Shown in pieces: positions 24,663 to 37,901 of a stretch of 64,000 nt of DNA (position 1 is its first letter; each line of letters starts with the position of its first letter). The stretch is from Rhizoctonia solani (taxonomy: Eukaryota; Basidiomycota; Agaricomycetes; Cantharellales; Ceratobasidiaceae), in assembly GCF_016906535.1 (NCBI RefSeq), contig NC_057383.1, forward strand, positions 1,488,001 through 1,552,000, written 5' to 3'. The position numbers were made by a program, and so were the translations under genes. The notes under the pieces were generated by a model. It was not told the origin of the DNA. It did not search any database and saw only the letters and a list, made by a program, of their open reading frames with translations.

Positions 24663-25870
24663 ATGTCCCAGTCCGTTCCCTTGCGGTCTGCTATGAAGCA
24701 GCCCTCTCGTCCAGCATCACCAGTGCTTGGCTCTACCCCGGCGTCTCCCACACCAGCACATGCCACTCCGTTGGTAAGCATACTCAAAACGGAACATATC
24801 AGAAACTTATTTCTGGCCTATCTCTAGAGTCTGCCTCACGTTCAATTGCCTCCGTCATCTCCGCAATCGACCCTCGCACCACTACCCGCGATCCACCGTA
24901 CACTCACCGGAACTTCCACCACTGTACCAGGTTACAAGCCCAAGGTTTCTTTTGATACTTTTGAAAATCCGAGCGATGCGGCATTAGATAGCTTCACTCT
25001 TCAGGTAAGTCTTTAATATGATGTTTTATGGCTAAATTTCATTGACATGTGATTATCGGTTTTATTCAGGCCAGCTCCGAAGGGTACAGACGAACACGTA
25101 ACACTCGAGTATTCCTATGTGCTGCCTCGGGTGATGAGAGTGGAATGGAAGCTCTCGATTGGACTCTGGAGAGCTTAGTTCAGCATGGAGATGAGTTGAT
25201 TGTTGTTAGAGGATTCGATCTCGAAGACCTAGGTAAATACGGAATTGGTTAATACTCCAGTTTGAATTCTCATTTCAACCTGGTTCGTAGAGAAGCAACT
25301 TCATGAAGAAGTGAGAGAGGAAGCCAAAGAGCTTATGAAAAATATTTTGGCCAAAAACCTCGAGCACGAAGGCCGCCAGGTATACATATGCCGCATATTA
25401 TATGTCTGTGAATCACAGTAGCTAACTCATTTCTAGCTCTCGGTAGTCGTGGAATTCGTTGCTGGCAAGATTACCTCGACCATTGAACGGTTAATTGCGC
25501 TATATCGTCCCGATTCACTTGTTGTGGGTACACGTGGTCAAACAGGACTGGTCAAAACATGGAGCCAGGCGTTCTTGACACCCGGAATGGGCAGTGTCAG
25601 CAGGTATGGCATAAGCATTGCTTCATGGGAACCGCCAACTGAGATCTCTAAACAGGTATTGTGTCTCACATTCACCTGTCCCCGTAATAGTGGTGCGACC
25701 AGAGCGCAAAGTACGCAAGTCGATGGAGAAACGTCGGGCTGATGGACGAAAGAGGCATCAATTTGATGAGTATGTCGTATCGTGTGCACCCGTATTTTGG
25801 CTTGACTGACAGACTGCTTGACAGGCTAATTGGTAGTCGGAGCCGCATCGGGATTAAGGAAGAGGATTAA
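24663..25870 (+). CDS. universal stress protein (UspA fold), fungal type
   Basis: The ATG at 24663 starts a Pro/Ser-rich N-terminal region (MSQSVPLRSAMKQPSRPASP). The Usp domain begins NTRVFLCAASGDESGMEALD and runs through LVQHGDELIVVRGFD, an amphipathic helix (EKQLHEEVREEAKELMKNIL), VVEFVAGKITSTIERLI, and the nucleotide-binding loop GTRGQTGL with the fungal insertion before GSVSRYCVSHSPVPVIVVRP. Stop at 25868-25870. Five or six exons join in frame with no frameshift. Usp proteins bind ATP or AMP and are linked to stress survival. The N-terminal extension of about 90 residues is common in fungal members and may be regulatory. The family call is firm; the cellular role is not known from sequence. 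Confidence 0.87.
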
Positions 25871-26248
25871 CTCAATATAGATAGGAGGTTCGACTTAGCT
25901 TATGTGGACAGATGTTTTGGAAGAGTTGGCCCGTGAAGTCGTGGAACTGTATAGTAGGATGCTATGATACTCGCTTTTATAGAATCAAGCTGTTTTAAAA
26001 GGCATGTTTCTCGACCATATACCTATCTACTTATAACGCACTTGGACGATGTGGGTTTAGCGACCGGACTACAGCACTATTCCAACCCATGAACTGGACC
26101 TCAGTCAAAACTCAAAACCTGAACCATCCCGACAGAGGTCGATCAATTTTGTGGGGAGATCAGCCGCCTGGCGCTTAGTGACAAGTCCTCTGGATGACGT
26201 TGCAGCCGAGTTTCCAGTCTCGGCCACTTCAGCCAACATTTCCCAGGC
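25871..26248. other. intergenic region between USP and peroxin genes
   Basis: Short spacer between two plus-strand genes. Nothing was recognised beyond presumed 3' and 5' flanks. Confidence 0.4.
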
Positions 26249-28178
26249 ATGGCAGGAGTATCGCCTCCGGGTCGTGTGCAACCCATAATATCAAGCAACA
26301 ATCCCCCAATATTACTTGACTTTGTTTCGCATGTACCGGCGCCGGTAACACGATTGCTTGTTGAGCAAGCCGGTACGATTAAAGTATTACGAAGAGCTGC
26401 TGAAATAGCAAGTTGGAGGAGTCCCAACCCTTCCGAGAGTTGGCTTTTGCTCGGGACATGGTGGTTCTTATGTGGGACTATCTATTTCGGAGTTAGGCAA
26501 GTAAAATTAATTCTATGTCAAGTTATACGTGATAAATTAACTCCCAAGTCGGATTCTGTACAGGTACCTTGTACCTATCATCGTCATTCTTCCTGCCCTG
26601 TGGAAACATCTCAAGGCACAAACGTGGTGGCCGTGGCGATCATCTAATCAACCCCCGCATGAACCAGCCGCGGCAAGCGATACAACTGTCGCCGCCACCA
26701 TCTCAGACATCACAGTTCTTCGACTTCTGCTCCCTGCATTCCTTTTCCAACAACCGCCCGTCGCAGCTCGCTCACCTATCATCGAAGCTATTCAGAATTT
26801 CCACAACACTCTCCCGCTTCCCTCAATCCTTCGAGCCACCGCAATCTTGTATGTTCCCTACTTGGCGCTCACATACTTAATATCTCTCCGGTAATCTTCG
26901 GTCTGCTTGGTACTATTGTCTTGACCGCTCGTTCACCTTGGATGTCTGTGTTACGGACGCTTGTGTCAGAGAGTGGCTGGGTCAAATGGGCGTGGCGCCG
27001 GATTTGGGCGTTTCTTACTGGCCAACCGGTTGTTGTTCCAGGCTCTGGATTCTCTATCCAAGAGAAACCGGTTGTGCTTCCCCCCAAACTTGGGAAGACA
27101 ATCAATATCTCGCAAAGCCTACAACCATCTAGATTGCGTTTCAGATTCGATATATTGGAAAACCAGCGATGGCAAGTGTGCTTGAATATCATGATACTTT
27201 CCAAAGCTAACGTTCGACCTTGTAACCTCACTTGCTCTAATGAAACAGGTGGGTTGGGATTGATTGGTCTTCTGCGCTCTTACCGAATGAGCGGACGAGT
27301 TGGTGCTCTCCCCCTCCGCACCTGGCTCCCCTCTCTCCGCCCATAACTTTTACTCTTCCTTCTCGAACATCGCATGTTGACAAGATACTCAAAATCCGAC
27401 GGAACGCATTTTGGAGATGGGTACGTGTCCTTGCTAGATGCTTCATATGATTTCGTTTTTCACATGAGCGATGCCGTAGGACGACCCTGAATGGACAGTT
27501 ATGGTTAAGACATCTGCCGATTCGCATGCCTCTCGAGTGCAGCTTCCATTGCCTGATCCATCGTCGGATACTGAGGGGCGACTGGCCAAGGGGCTGAAGC
27601 GAGTTGGAGAGAATCTTCCCGAGTCCGTAGCGGGAAGCTCGTATTCGCGGAGAACGATTGATTCTGGTGACGATGATGATGAGAAACGTGAGCAGAGTTT
27701 AGATTCTAGATTTCACATGTTTCTGACCGCTAATTAACATTATACAGCTCCATTGTCGCCTCTAAGTGGAACCAAAGACTCTCTGACCGATCCAGATGGT
27801 TGGATATATGCGGATAATAAATGGGAAATGCCAAGTCCCAAGGGTGGTCTTGGGAAATATACTCGATACCGAGTATGGACTCGATGTGCGGTCTTAATTG
27901 AGGAAATCGAAGAGCTGGATGAATTAGAACTTACTAACGCCCTAACCACTACCGACAATCCTTCAAGCCCTTCCAACCTCCAAGCCCCCACAACCCTGAT
28001 TGCTCCGAATCAACAGCTCTCTTCCTCTCCTCAAAAAGGACACAAGCATACGCTCTCAGAAGGGGGTGCAAGTATGGGTACCTGGCGTGCGAGCAGTACG
28101 GGCTCGAGCGTCAGTGATCGAGAATCAACTTTGACCAGTCGATTAAAATCTGTTCTTGAGAGCAGATCCAAGTCGTAG
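26249..28178 (+). CDS. PEX24-like peroxisomal membrane peroxin (dysferlin domain)
   Basis: The start at 26249 (MAGVSPPGRVQPIISS) lies in a region coding several membrane segments: SWLLLGTWWFLCGTIYFGV, YLVPIIVILPALW, ILYVPYLALTYLIS and FGLLGTIVLTAR. A DysFN motif follows (ENQRWWVGIDWSSALLPNER, then TSWCS), and later DysFC (DGWIYADNKWE, GGLGKYTRYRVWTRCA). This is the order found in fungal Pex24/Pex28-32 proteins, which sit in the peroxisome or ER membrane and control peroxisome size and number. The C-terminal tail after TRCA is Ser/Thr-rich. Two introns use GC donors (near 26498 and 27174). One missing C near 26889 (ISLR versus ISLPVIFG) breaks the frame once. Which of the Pex23-family names applies cannot be decided here. 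Confidence 0.82.
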
Positions 28179-28425
28179 TATTATTTTTGGCACTTTTGTT
28201 TTTGTACTATATATGATTTCCTCGTCAGTTGTAACCCCCCATATCTTTGTACTATAGGTCGACTATAATTAGCTAGTGTCTGGAGAGAACCCGTGGCCAA
28301 AGGCTCCGTCATATTGGAGGGGTCACGTAAATCACTAGAGAAAGCGACATTCGCTGCTACCATATGATTCATGGGTGTCAGTTAATACATGTAATGATTT
28401 AATGACAACGACCTCGAGCAGATGT

Positions 28426-29435
28426 TTACCAGGGTAAGCGCTGACCATCCCATTGCCAGTATTCCCCACTATTTTTCAAGTCAACTTGACTGATCACCTT
28501 TAACATGCCCCCAATACTTTCAACAGCTGTTAATGGGGCATCCGAACCCCCCATGTCAGTCTGTAAGGAAAACAACACATGGGTATGCCGTAAGTAGTTT
28601 AATCGTAAAATACGAACCTGAACCCAGCCTGGGTGTACGAGCACAACCGCCACATTCGAAGGTTCTAGTTCATGTGCAAGTTTCCGACCCACCATGTTCA
28701 GTGCAGCCTAGGTACAGATGTGTTCTGATTAGCTCTCCGATCACGTATTGTCATATGCGTTGGGTCTCAGGTACCTTACTAATTCCATATGATGGGGTGA
28801 TAGAGTTCTTTCCCCCAGACAGCGAACCCAGAACTGATGTGATGAAAACTATTTTTGATAGCTGAGGATTGTTGAGTAAGGGTGCGAAATGCTGTGCGAT
28901 GCGTAGAGGTCCAAGGACATTGTTGTTAAACACATTGGCAACGTCGTCTATACTTCTATGGAAGCGTAGCGATTGGATGTTAGATAGCATAACGCATACA
29001 ATCAGCAAGACGTACTGCTCAAGTAACGAGTCGATATGGTTGTTGACACCCGCGTTGATGATCAGAGTATCTATTGACACGGCCTTGGATTTTACTTCGT
29101 TGACAGCAGTCTATCAAGTATCCGCTCTTAGCATTTCACGATTGCCACACACATATGGAATACAAACCGCGCAGCTCTCGTCATCATTCATATCCAATTG
29201 AACCAGAGCCAGTCTCTCCGCGGCCGATTCCTCCGAGGATAATTTGTTCAGCTCGCCGAGCTTAGTCGCATCGCGGTAAGTTGCGATCACGCTATTTTCC
29301 GGGTGTTGAAGCTTTGGGCGATCATTCAGCTATCGAATTTTATTCCTACGAAAGCCAGTACTGTACCAATTGGCGAACAAATTCAAGCCCAAGTCCACGG
29401 TTGGCGCCGACCACCAAATACTGAATCTTAGCCAT
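28426..29435 (-). CDS. short-chain dehydrogenase/reductase
   Basis: The ATG at 29433-29435 starts MAKIQYLVVGANRGLGLEFV, which carries the GxxxGxG-type dinucleotide-binding loop at the very N-terminus. An NAG motif follows (LIINAGVNNHIDSL, about 29055), then the catalytic block VFITSVLGSLSGG with the YxxxK pair in SYGISK (about 28790). HPGWVQ (about 28650) and TDMGGSDAPLTAVESIGGML lead to the stop at 28426-28428. This fits a classical SDR of about 250 residues acting as an NAD(P)-dependent oxidoreductase. The closest types are cytosolic C-factor or sniffer-like SDRs; substrate unknown. The gene has at least four introns and no frameshift was noticed. Confidence 0.85.
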
Positions 29436-29751
29436 AGTAAATAGCAATAAAACCTAATTGATTGACAACTGAGCGTAGACGGGAGAGTGAGTCAGTTGTT
29501 CTCGGGTTTTTGAAACTTATAGGTATCGGCAATTGGTAATTAAATCCAGGAATGATCAATGCTCCATGAGATGACGTATTTTTAGTACGCCAGCTCGTAA
29601 GACTGAAATCAAATAATTATTATATTAAGAGAAACTCGGAAGGAAACATGTCAGCAAACCTCCACCTCCACCTCATATGTTATATAGACTATTTCAGCAT
29701 GTTCTTTCTCCGTTATGTAAGTAGAAAAGATTAATCATGTTGCGAGTCGTT

Positions 29752-29757
29752 CACGTG
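29752..29757. promoter_or_regulatory. CACGTG E-box between zinc-finger and SDR genes
   Basis: TTCACGTGAGG lies 317 bp upstream of the SDR start on the minus strand and 130 bp past the zinc-finger stop. Its position is less typical than that of the other boxes, so the assignment is weak. Confidence 0.2.
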
Positions 29758-29884
29758 AGGCTGAAACGGTCTTTTCGAGTATATCGATATCTTGCTTGGT
29801 TGATTTTTATTACACTGGTTCTTTTGATCCGTACACAGAGCTCTCAAAGAACTACTACAAGCTACAGCATCGCCGATATATTGA

Positions 29885-30865
29885 TCAATTGTCTCCGACA
29901 GAGCTGAGCCTCTCAAAAGTTCCTTCGGCGTTCTGACGAGTTGCAGAATGATGGTTCATGGAATGCACCACTGCCTGATCCATTGTCGTAAATTGCTTAC
30001 CACAAGGACGACATTTGTAAACTGTGAATGGTTTAGTAAAGTAGCTCGTTTAGGTAGATAAATCATCTTAACTCACTTTTAATCTTGAAGTGCCTGAAAA
30101 GGTGACGCTAAGATAAATGTAAGCTGAGCGTTGATAGTTCATAGCCTCAAATCAGCCTTACAATCAAATTGAACGGCCTCGAATCGTGTAGCTTGGATCT
30201 CCCCTCCCACACGCATAAAGAACAAGATACCTCACGAATGCGTCTGTCCATCTCTCCCTTGTAGCTATGAACGAAATGCGTGATTGCTTCCTCGCTGGGA
30301 TATAACGCCAATGGTACGTACATCCAATTCGGAGGATTTCCCGAAGCAGGTATTATTGTATTCGTGTTATCGAAGTTGTCGGCAGTAGAAATAGGTGGAC
30401 CTGGGATATCTTGTGAAAGGATGGGAGTTCCTCCTTGAATCGAACAAGTGGCGAGAGTGGTGACACCGGTTGTAGAATAGTTTAACGAGGGGGCGAAGGT
30501 GGTAGCAGAAATGCCCTGAATATGCCCCACAGTCTCAGGCTCAGGAGGATGCGGCTGAATAAAATATTGATAATTGTGATTAACACTGGTTTTATGAGAC
30601 CCGGTAGAACCTCCCTCGGCTATGATGTCTAGGCTTCTATCACCTACTTGGGTATACATAAATCTATACGTTTTAGACACGGAGCGTTGAGCCACATTAT
30701 CCCAATGGAGCATGTCTGTTGCATGCGAATAGATAGTTGGGTCCTAAAATGTCAGAAGAGCCTAAGGACAGAATTAATCGCCTAGATATAACTGGAGCGT
30801 ACAGTGACATAGCTTGTATTTTCTGGGTAGCCACCAGTGTCGTTTTGGATCAACTGAATAGCCAT
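29885..30865 (-). CDS. C2H2 zinc-finger protein (putative transcription factor)
   Basis: An acidic to neutral low-complexity N-terminal part (MAIQLIQNDTGGYPENTSYV from 30865, then a ~150-residue segment) precedes two C-terminal zinc-finger-like units. The first is CSLC followed after 20 residues by HLFRHF, split by an intron (about 30111-30168). The second is CRPCGKQFTTMDQAVVHSMNHH (about 30015-29950). The stop is at 29885-29887. A further upstream exon coding GPALSTEYIASTDDALDELF may belong to it, so the true start could lie near 31000. C2H2 proteins usually bind DNA in the nucleus; target unknown. The finger spacing is irregular, so a structural role is also possible. Confidence 0.65.
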
Positions 30866-30999
30866 GACTGTGAGGCAAAAAGACCTAGCTATGGATATCG
30901 AAGCATACCTGACTGAAAAGCTCATCGAGAGCATCATCCGTCGATGCGATGTATTCCGTCGATAATGCGGGACCGCGGGATGTCTGAACTCATTGGGCG

Positions 31000-32071
31000 G
31001 TAGGTTTGCACTTGGAAGCTCCGTCGCACTGTGCGATGTTCTTCCGACTGTACGCGTCAGTTTATACGTAGAAAATGCGCAGGAACTAAATGCGCGCGCA
31101 TTTTGTGCTCATCGTACTTAAATGAACGAGATGGGTTAAAAGATTTGGACACAAACGATGAAATGCCTGGCCAAATGCGCATGCGCGTCGGTTGGGTGCG
31201 GGCGGACGAGCGAATCAAATTTGATTCGATCGCCTGCCCGCAATTAAGTTGAACTTAATTGAGCAAAGGCTGGGTCGAGAAAGGCTTGTAATATATGCGG
31301 TCAAATTGGATTACGTATGGGCAATAATAATCAAAGAAAAATATAAAAGAAAGGAAATTAATAAAACTGCCTGAGAGCCACCAAATACAAAGCGAACAAT
31401 CCTTACGTATACCTTAATGGCGAGCGAAATGTGCATGAATGCGGCGGCTGAGGCTGATGTACATAGGATGCCAGCTTAGGTACAAGCACAAAGAGAAAAG
31501 AGATGCAGGAGAAGACAATCGAGAAATGGAAGGAGACAGTAGATATAGTAAAGGAAGATAATACCTGGAGGATGATGTTGTAATTAAATCCCGGAAACCC
31601 TGCTTCAATCTCCGCTTTCCACTCCTGATGGCTCATCGCTGTCAGCTAACAGGTTGGAGTGATGTACACGTGCATAAAATATAAAAGTCACTTATTAGTT
31701 TAGGTTTTGAATAGCTTGGAGTTGTTATCCGTGGCGGTTCGCATCGATACGGTCAATTGGGTGATTTAGTGGCTGAATACCACGTCCCCATACGTGGGAG
31801 AGATACAAACAAGCAGAAATTGTGAGCCAGATACTCATACATATGGTTCTATTGTAATAAATTTATACTCTTATGTCAATAAATCTTACCTGAGTATGGA
31901 TAAACTGGCTTGAAACGAGGCTGATACTACAAGACTGGATGTGCCCCAAAGTAGGAGAATCTCACATAGAGCCGTACAAGACTCAGGCCCAGTTATAAAA
32001 CTCTGCAGAATTATAACTTCAATGGATATTGATACAAGATCCTTAGATACACAAGGTGACTGTCAGGAGCA
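31000..32071. other. intergenic region, gene content unclear
   Basis: A minus-strand stretch from 31636 (MSHQEWKAEIEAGFPGFNYN) could be a small spliced gene, with a CACGTG box 31 bp upstream (31667-31672). No family was recognised and the downstream exons are not convincing. The rest shows nothing definite. Confidence 0.3.
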
Positions 32072-33506
32072 TCACTGGCACTGGTAGTAGTAATCTGCAA
32101 AACGATCCGTTGTTGATTCATTATTGCTTTGTAGATTGAATGAACGTACCATTGACTTTGGTACAAGTCGACCCAGAAACGCATGCAGTAGCTCCCTAAT
32201 ATTCCCTCTCAGTAATCAGACGCAATACCGCAGTAATTCAACTTACGACCAACCAATTCCACCGCACTGCTGGTACTTATCAACGGTTCCAGATCCACCG
32301 GACCCTCCAGAAGGAGGTGCTTGACCGGGGGTTCCAGCTCGGCTAATGCTGCCCCCTGCCGAACCACTCCAAACAGCCGGCCCAGGAATAACGTAACTGA
32401 TGGCGAGGGACTCGTATAAGTTAAAGACCAGACCGGGGTCGCTGTACTGTAGGTTCTTTGGAACCGATTCAACTTCTCGTTCGAGTAAAACAAATGGATG
32501 CACTTGGCTTACCCTGGGAAAGCAACTCCAGAGGGAAGGGTAGAGCCGCTACCTTGAACTTCGATTTGTATGCAGCTGGAAGAGCCGGTTAGGACTTGGG
32601 AGTATGTATGTGCATCGATGATACCTCATGTAGAGTTGAACACCGCGAGCGGAGTTAGAGCTGTAAGCGACATTGGCTTCATGGAGAGCTGTAATTAGGA
32701 CCGACAGGTAAGGTCGTGCTTAGTATATAACCCAGTTCAAACGCACTGATGAGTTCGGGGCGTAGCAGATATTGGCCGGAAGCAATATTGGGAATCTTGA
32801 TTGAGTGTTGTCCATGAGTTGCAATGATTTTGTCGACAGCCCAATTGCCATTGTACCCTTCCTGGTACAGCTTGACCCCTATCGCGCGCGTACAATTAGC
32901 ATATATAGAAGGAGCAAATAAGAAAGTAGACATACAAACATTCCCTGCGCCATTAGAAGATGTAGGTGCAATATACACGACAACCTAACAAAGAAAGAAA
33001 GTTTAATGGGTTTATTGTACGCCGCGGAGTCATAAGGCTTCCTACCGGTCCTTTATGTGATGCGGCAATGATCTCATCGTCGCGATAGTCGTGGAACCCT
33101 GTTCCAGAGAATGTTGGCCATACAATATCACGAAGTTGTTACTTGGCTTACATTCGAACGTGACCGTATCTCCGGGCTTGACTTTCAAAGTCTTAGGAAC
33201 AGCGCGGTTGTTCACGTTGCACGCGACGGCATTGGAGTTTAGGTCCTTGACAGGCTAGTGAAAGAATACCGATCAATTATCCCGTGTCAGGCATATGAAT
33301 AAATATACGCACGTAGTTGCTTGGTCTAGTGAAATCATTCAGCAAGTATGTAATCATGTGCAAGAAACCACTTACGGGGAGCGGATGTACTGGTTTTGAC
33401 CGTCGCCCTGGTCAACGCCGTTGATCCAAACGCCCCACACGGTCGAATGTGCGCTAACGCTTGCGGCAGCGGCAGCCAATCCAGTGAATACATAAGACAG
33501 CCTCAT
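32072..33506 (-). CDS. AA9 lytic polysaccharide monooxygenase with CBM1
   Basis: The ATG at 33504-33506 codes a signal peptide ([19 protein letters not shown]), followed by the mature N-terminal [15 protein letters not shown]. The first His is the copper-brace residue of AA9 enzymes. The second His is in [14 protein letters not shown] (about 32990). Other family blocks are [44 protein letters not shown] and PGPAVW. A Gly/Ser/Pro linker leads to a C-terminal CBM1 ([24 protein letters not shown]) and the stop at 32072-32074. These secreted copper enzymes oxidatively cleave cellulose, and CBM1 anchors them to cellulose. At least seven introns cut the gene. The call is firm; regioselectivity (C1 or C4) is not decided here. 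Confidence 0.9.
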
Positions 33507-34254
33507 AGTGAGATGTTCAGCGCGTCTGATAAGGTGTCAAGGCGAGCCTGGTATTCTCAGGAGTATTTCTATTCTCTTATGAACTCTCTCTCGGCATGCT
33601 AGCAACACACCTAATAGAGCCAAGCCAAGGGAATGCCGTTTGGATATCCTCGTGACAATGGGCTGAGACCGAGCAACGCACTTTACGCGCAATATTCGGG
33701 ACAAGTAGCAAAAGAGAAGTCTCCCCGAGCTATAGCCTTTACAGAACTTCCAGATGTACTAGGGTCTAACCATAAACCGACCGCAGGTTCGTACATTTCT
33801 CGGCAAAAGCCTGATATACCGAGCTTCATTGGTTATCTAAGCCTTGAGATACCTGGTAATCTATTTGAGAACTGATTATCGTATGACTAGCCCGGAGAAA
33901 TCGCTGATTCTACGGCGTACAGATCGGGGTTATTGGTGATCTCAATTCAGTGCACCATGTGTGGAGGTGTGGGTCGTTCCTTAAATGGGTTGGTCAATAA
34001 CATCGCGCAAAGGGCCTTTCAACGAGCGCCATAAGCGTTACTATTCCAGTCGTTGGTCATTTCAAGCAAGTATCGACATCTACTCCGAGGACTTGAGAAA
34101 TGGTCTGGCAATATCCTCCTCTCACGTGATCGTGATATCGCCTTCGTAATTCCTTCGCATCGGTCGTCGATCATCCACACTGTACCTTCTTCTCGATCCG
34201 ATATAAATTTGAGCCTACTTGTCTGGATTATACTTTGAATGAATAATAACTTAA
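33507..34254. other. intergenic region between divergent AA9 and TRM44 genes
   Basis: The region probably holds both promoters. A CACGTG box lies at 34123. An open frame at 33633-33875 has no recognisable motif. Confidence 0.4.
34123..34128. promoter_or_regulatory. CACGTG E-box upstream of TRM44
   Basis: TCACGTGATCGTGA lies 127 bp upstream of the TRM44 start codon. It is one of the similarly placed boxes in the window. Confidence 0.4.
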
Positions 34255-36132
34255 ATGTCTCTTCAAAAGCCTCCATTCGAGTCGCAATCGCATGTCTTTG
34301 TTCAAGCTGAAACAGCAAACCCAAGCCCAGCTAATTCCTTGGAGTTCGCGGACGAGAACCTGGGCAAATGGGTACCTGTTGTTAGCTGCAAAGTCACCTA
34401 CTCTGCATATGAAGTCAGTGTGCTTTCTCTAAATTAATTCACGGCTAAACCTACTTGTATAGGGCTAATTGCGTATAAATTGTCTCATAATTACGTTAGT
34501 TCTCCCAAGTAATTGACGCTCTAGTGCATTTCCCCGAACGAAATTCTCCTCTCATCCTACGGGCAGATGTAGAAAGCGACGTAGAAATATCTCATTCTGT
34601 CGAGTCGACTGTTCCTGCGCTGAAAGGATTTCAACCTACTCGACACCTGCGTCGTATCTTGTGTCCCCGCCAACCAAACCGGGACCGGGCATTACATCAA
34701 TCATGTATATTTTATACAGATCGAGGGGATGCCACTGTGCTGGTTCTCAGCCCGGATTTATCAGAGGAACATCCTACCCCACCGTTTTATCATCCTGCTG
34801 TCGCACATCTGGCTATTCGGTTCACTGGGACTCATCTAACAATTGAAGTGGTACCTCTCGCTGGATCTGATTCGTCCACCCACGACTAGTCAAAACTTGC
34901 GTCTCTTTGTTGGAGGGTGTGTATCGCGTCGGGTACGGGTTCGCAAACGGGTACAGGAAGAGAGTGGATCACGATGTAAGTTACTGGCGTATGCAGTTGC
35001 AGAACTAATTAACACATCAAACAGACAATGGTCGATAAAGCGGAATTTCAAGACTTGTATCTCAAAATGAAGGAAATGCATGGCGGGTTGGTTGAAACAT
35101 GGCAAGAAGCCACAGACCCATCCAAACACGTCTTTGAGGTACACATATATCCACCCAGTCCGTATTCTTCTAACGCACGGTAGGACATTGGAATAGCTAC
35201 GTTTCTGATGCTCCTTTGGAAATCTACGTACCAAGGCTCAGATTCACCCACTAAACAACCAAACCAAAAATATCCTTGGTCGCATTTTGCTCGTCCACCA
35301 GGCGGGTTCCGGGATATCGGATGCGGGAACGGATTATTGACACACATTCTCGTCTTGTCTGGATACGAGGGGCTCGGTATCGACCTAAGGGCGCGAAAAA
35401 GCTGGACATCGTTCGGGCCCGAAACATCATCTCGACTTAAAGTCGAGGCGCTCGATTTTACGTCCATTAAATACGACGCGTCCCTAGGCCGGTTCACGGG
35501 GTTACCGGACGTACTTGGATCAAATGATCAAGAACAAACCGGGCGGGTGTTTTTGATTGGGAACCATGCTGACGAGTTGACGCCTTGGATGCCTGTGATC
35601 GCACATGCCGCCGGAGCCGATTTCTTGTCCATCCCATGTTGTTTCTGGGCACTAGACAGTCGTTTTCACGCACAGAAACGAAGAGACATGCCAGGCCCTG
35701 ATTGTTCGGCCCACCATCACCTTCAGAGCCATGGGAGCTTGCCCTCGCTGATCGGTTACATTCTGTCCTGGGCGGCACTGCGGACGCAAACTGGGTACAA
35801 AAAAGAGCACCAAGCACCGAGTCAGTATGGTCGGTATATGCTCTGGCTTGCCAGGCTGCAGCGGGATGTGGGTTCGTTGTGGATGTAGAGGCGTTGAGGA
35901 TCCCGAGTACCAGAAACTGGGCATTTGCTGGTATGTCAATGGCATCATGGGCAAACGCGGATTCTGACAGGGTGGCTTCCTAGGTACATCTCGAACATGG
36001 AAGACCGAGTCCGAGCGAGCACGGGTAGACCAGTACGTTGAAGGGCTGGTATCCCAAGTCCGAGAGCGAGGGATGTTTAAGACGCGCGTGCCAGAAGGGA
36101 AAGAGGGCGGATTCATTACACTGTATGGTTGA
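34255..36132 (+). CDS. TRM44: tRNA(Ser) Um44 2'-O-methyltransferase (TRM44-like)
   Basis: The ATG at 34255 (MSLQKPPFESQSHVFVQAET) starts an N-terminal region that includes RHLRRILCPRQPNRDRALHQ and the core DIGIATFLMLLW. The S-adenosylmethionine site is near 35320 (FRDIGCGNGLLTHILVLSGY, then GIDLRARKSW), followed by FLIGNHADELTPWMPVIAH, PCCFWALDSRF and VEALRIPSTRNWAFAG. The last exon ends VPEGKEGGFITLYG with the stop at 36130-36132. This is the signature of the cytosolic enzyme that 2'-O-methylates U44 of tRNA-Ser. One single-base deletion in a G run near 35867 (LARLQR versus GCGFVVDVEA) breaks the frame once. A sequencing error is likely, since the homology resumes perfectly. Confidence 0.87.
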
Positions 36133-36334
36133 TTTATTTTACAACACAATAGGAGAGATGTTATCCCGTAGGATTGAAATCCGTATGCTTACTAAGCGGC
36201 CAGAAGACCTCAATTTGATATTTTGATGAGCTGACCGCCGCCTCCTTGCCTATACCTCAACCCCCTTTCTCAGCTCTCCGAGCGTCTATACTTTTATCTT
36301 GCCAACCACCACCGACTACTAGAGCTCTTATCTT

Positions 36335-37512
<1,178 letters not shown>

Positions 37513-37901
37513 ATTCAACTGGGCAGGCGGGATTTTGAACTCTTGGGCATTTCTTTCCGCTTGAATGTACATGGTGGGAATTTCTACTTTTAGGAAGCGC
37601 AAAACACATTGTTGTAATCTTATATTTGATTCTGTTGCATTAATCTTGCTGTGATAATTCATGCTTTTCAGGAAACCTTGGATGAGTTGTGCACAACGAT
37701 GAGGCGGGCGTCTGTTTCTGAAAATAACGGACTGAAGTCGTCAAGCTGAAGGACCATGTACCTCCCGAGTCACGAGCGTATAATTCAGTTGTAAGCGCAA
37801 GTTCATCCAGCGCTAAAATGACACTCGCGATTGTTCTTGTAGCATGGATTGATTAGTCGCGAAAAGATAATACAATGGTACACACACAATAGAACTACAC
37901 T
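37513..37901. other. intergenic spacer between convergent E2 and WW genes
   Basis: The region between two convergent genes should hold their 3' ends. Nothing else was recognised. Confidence 0.4.
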
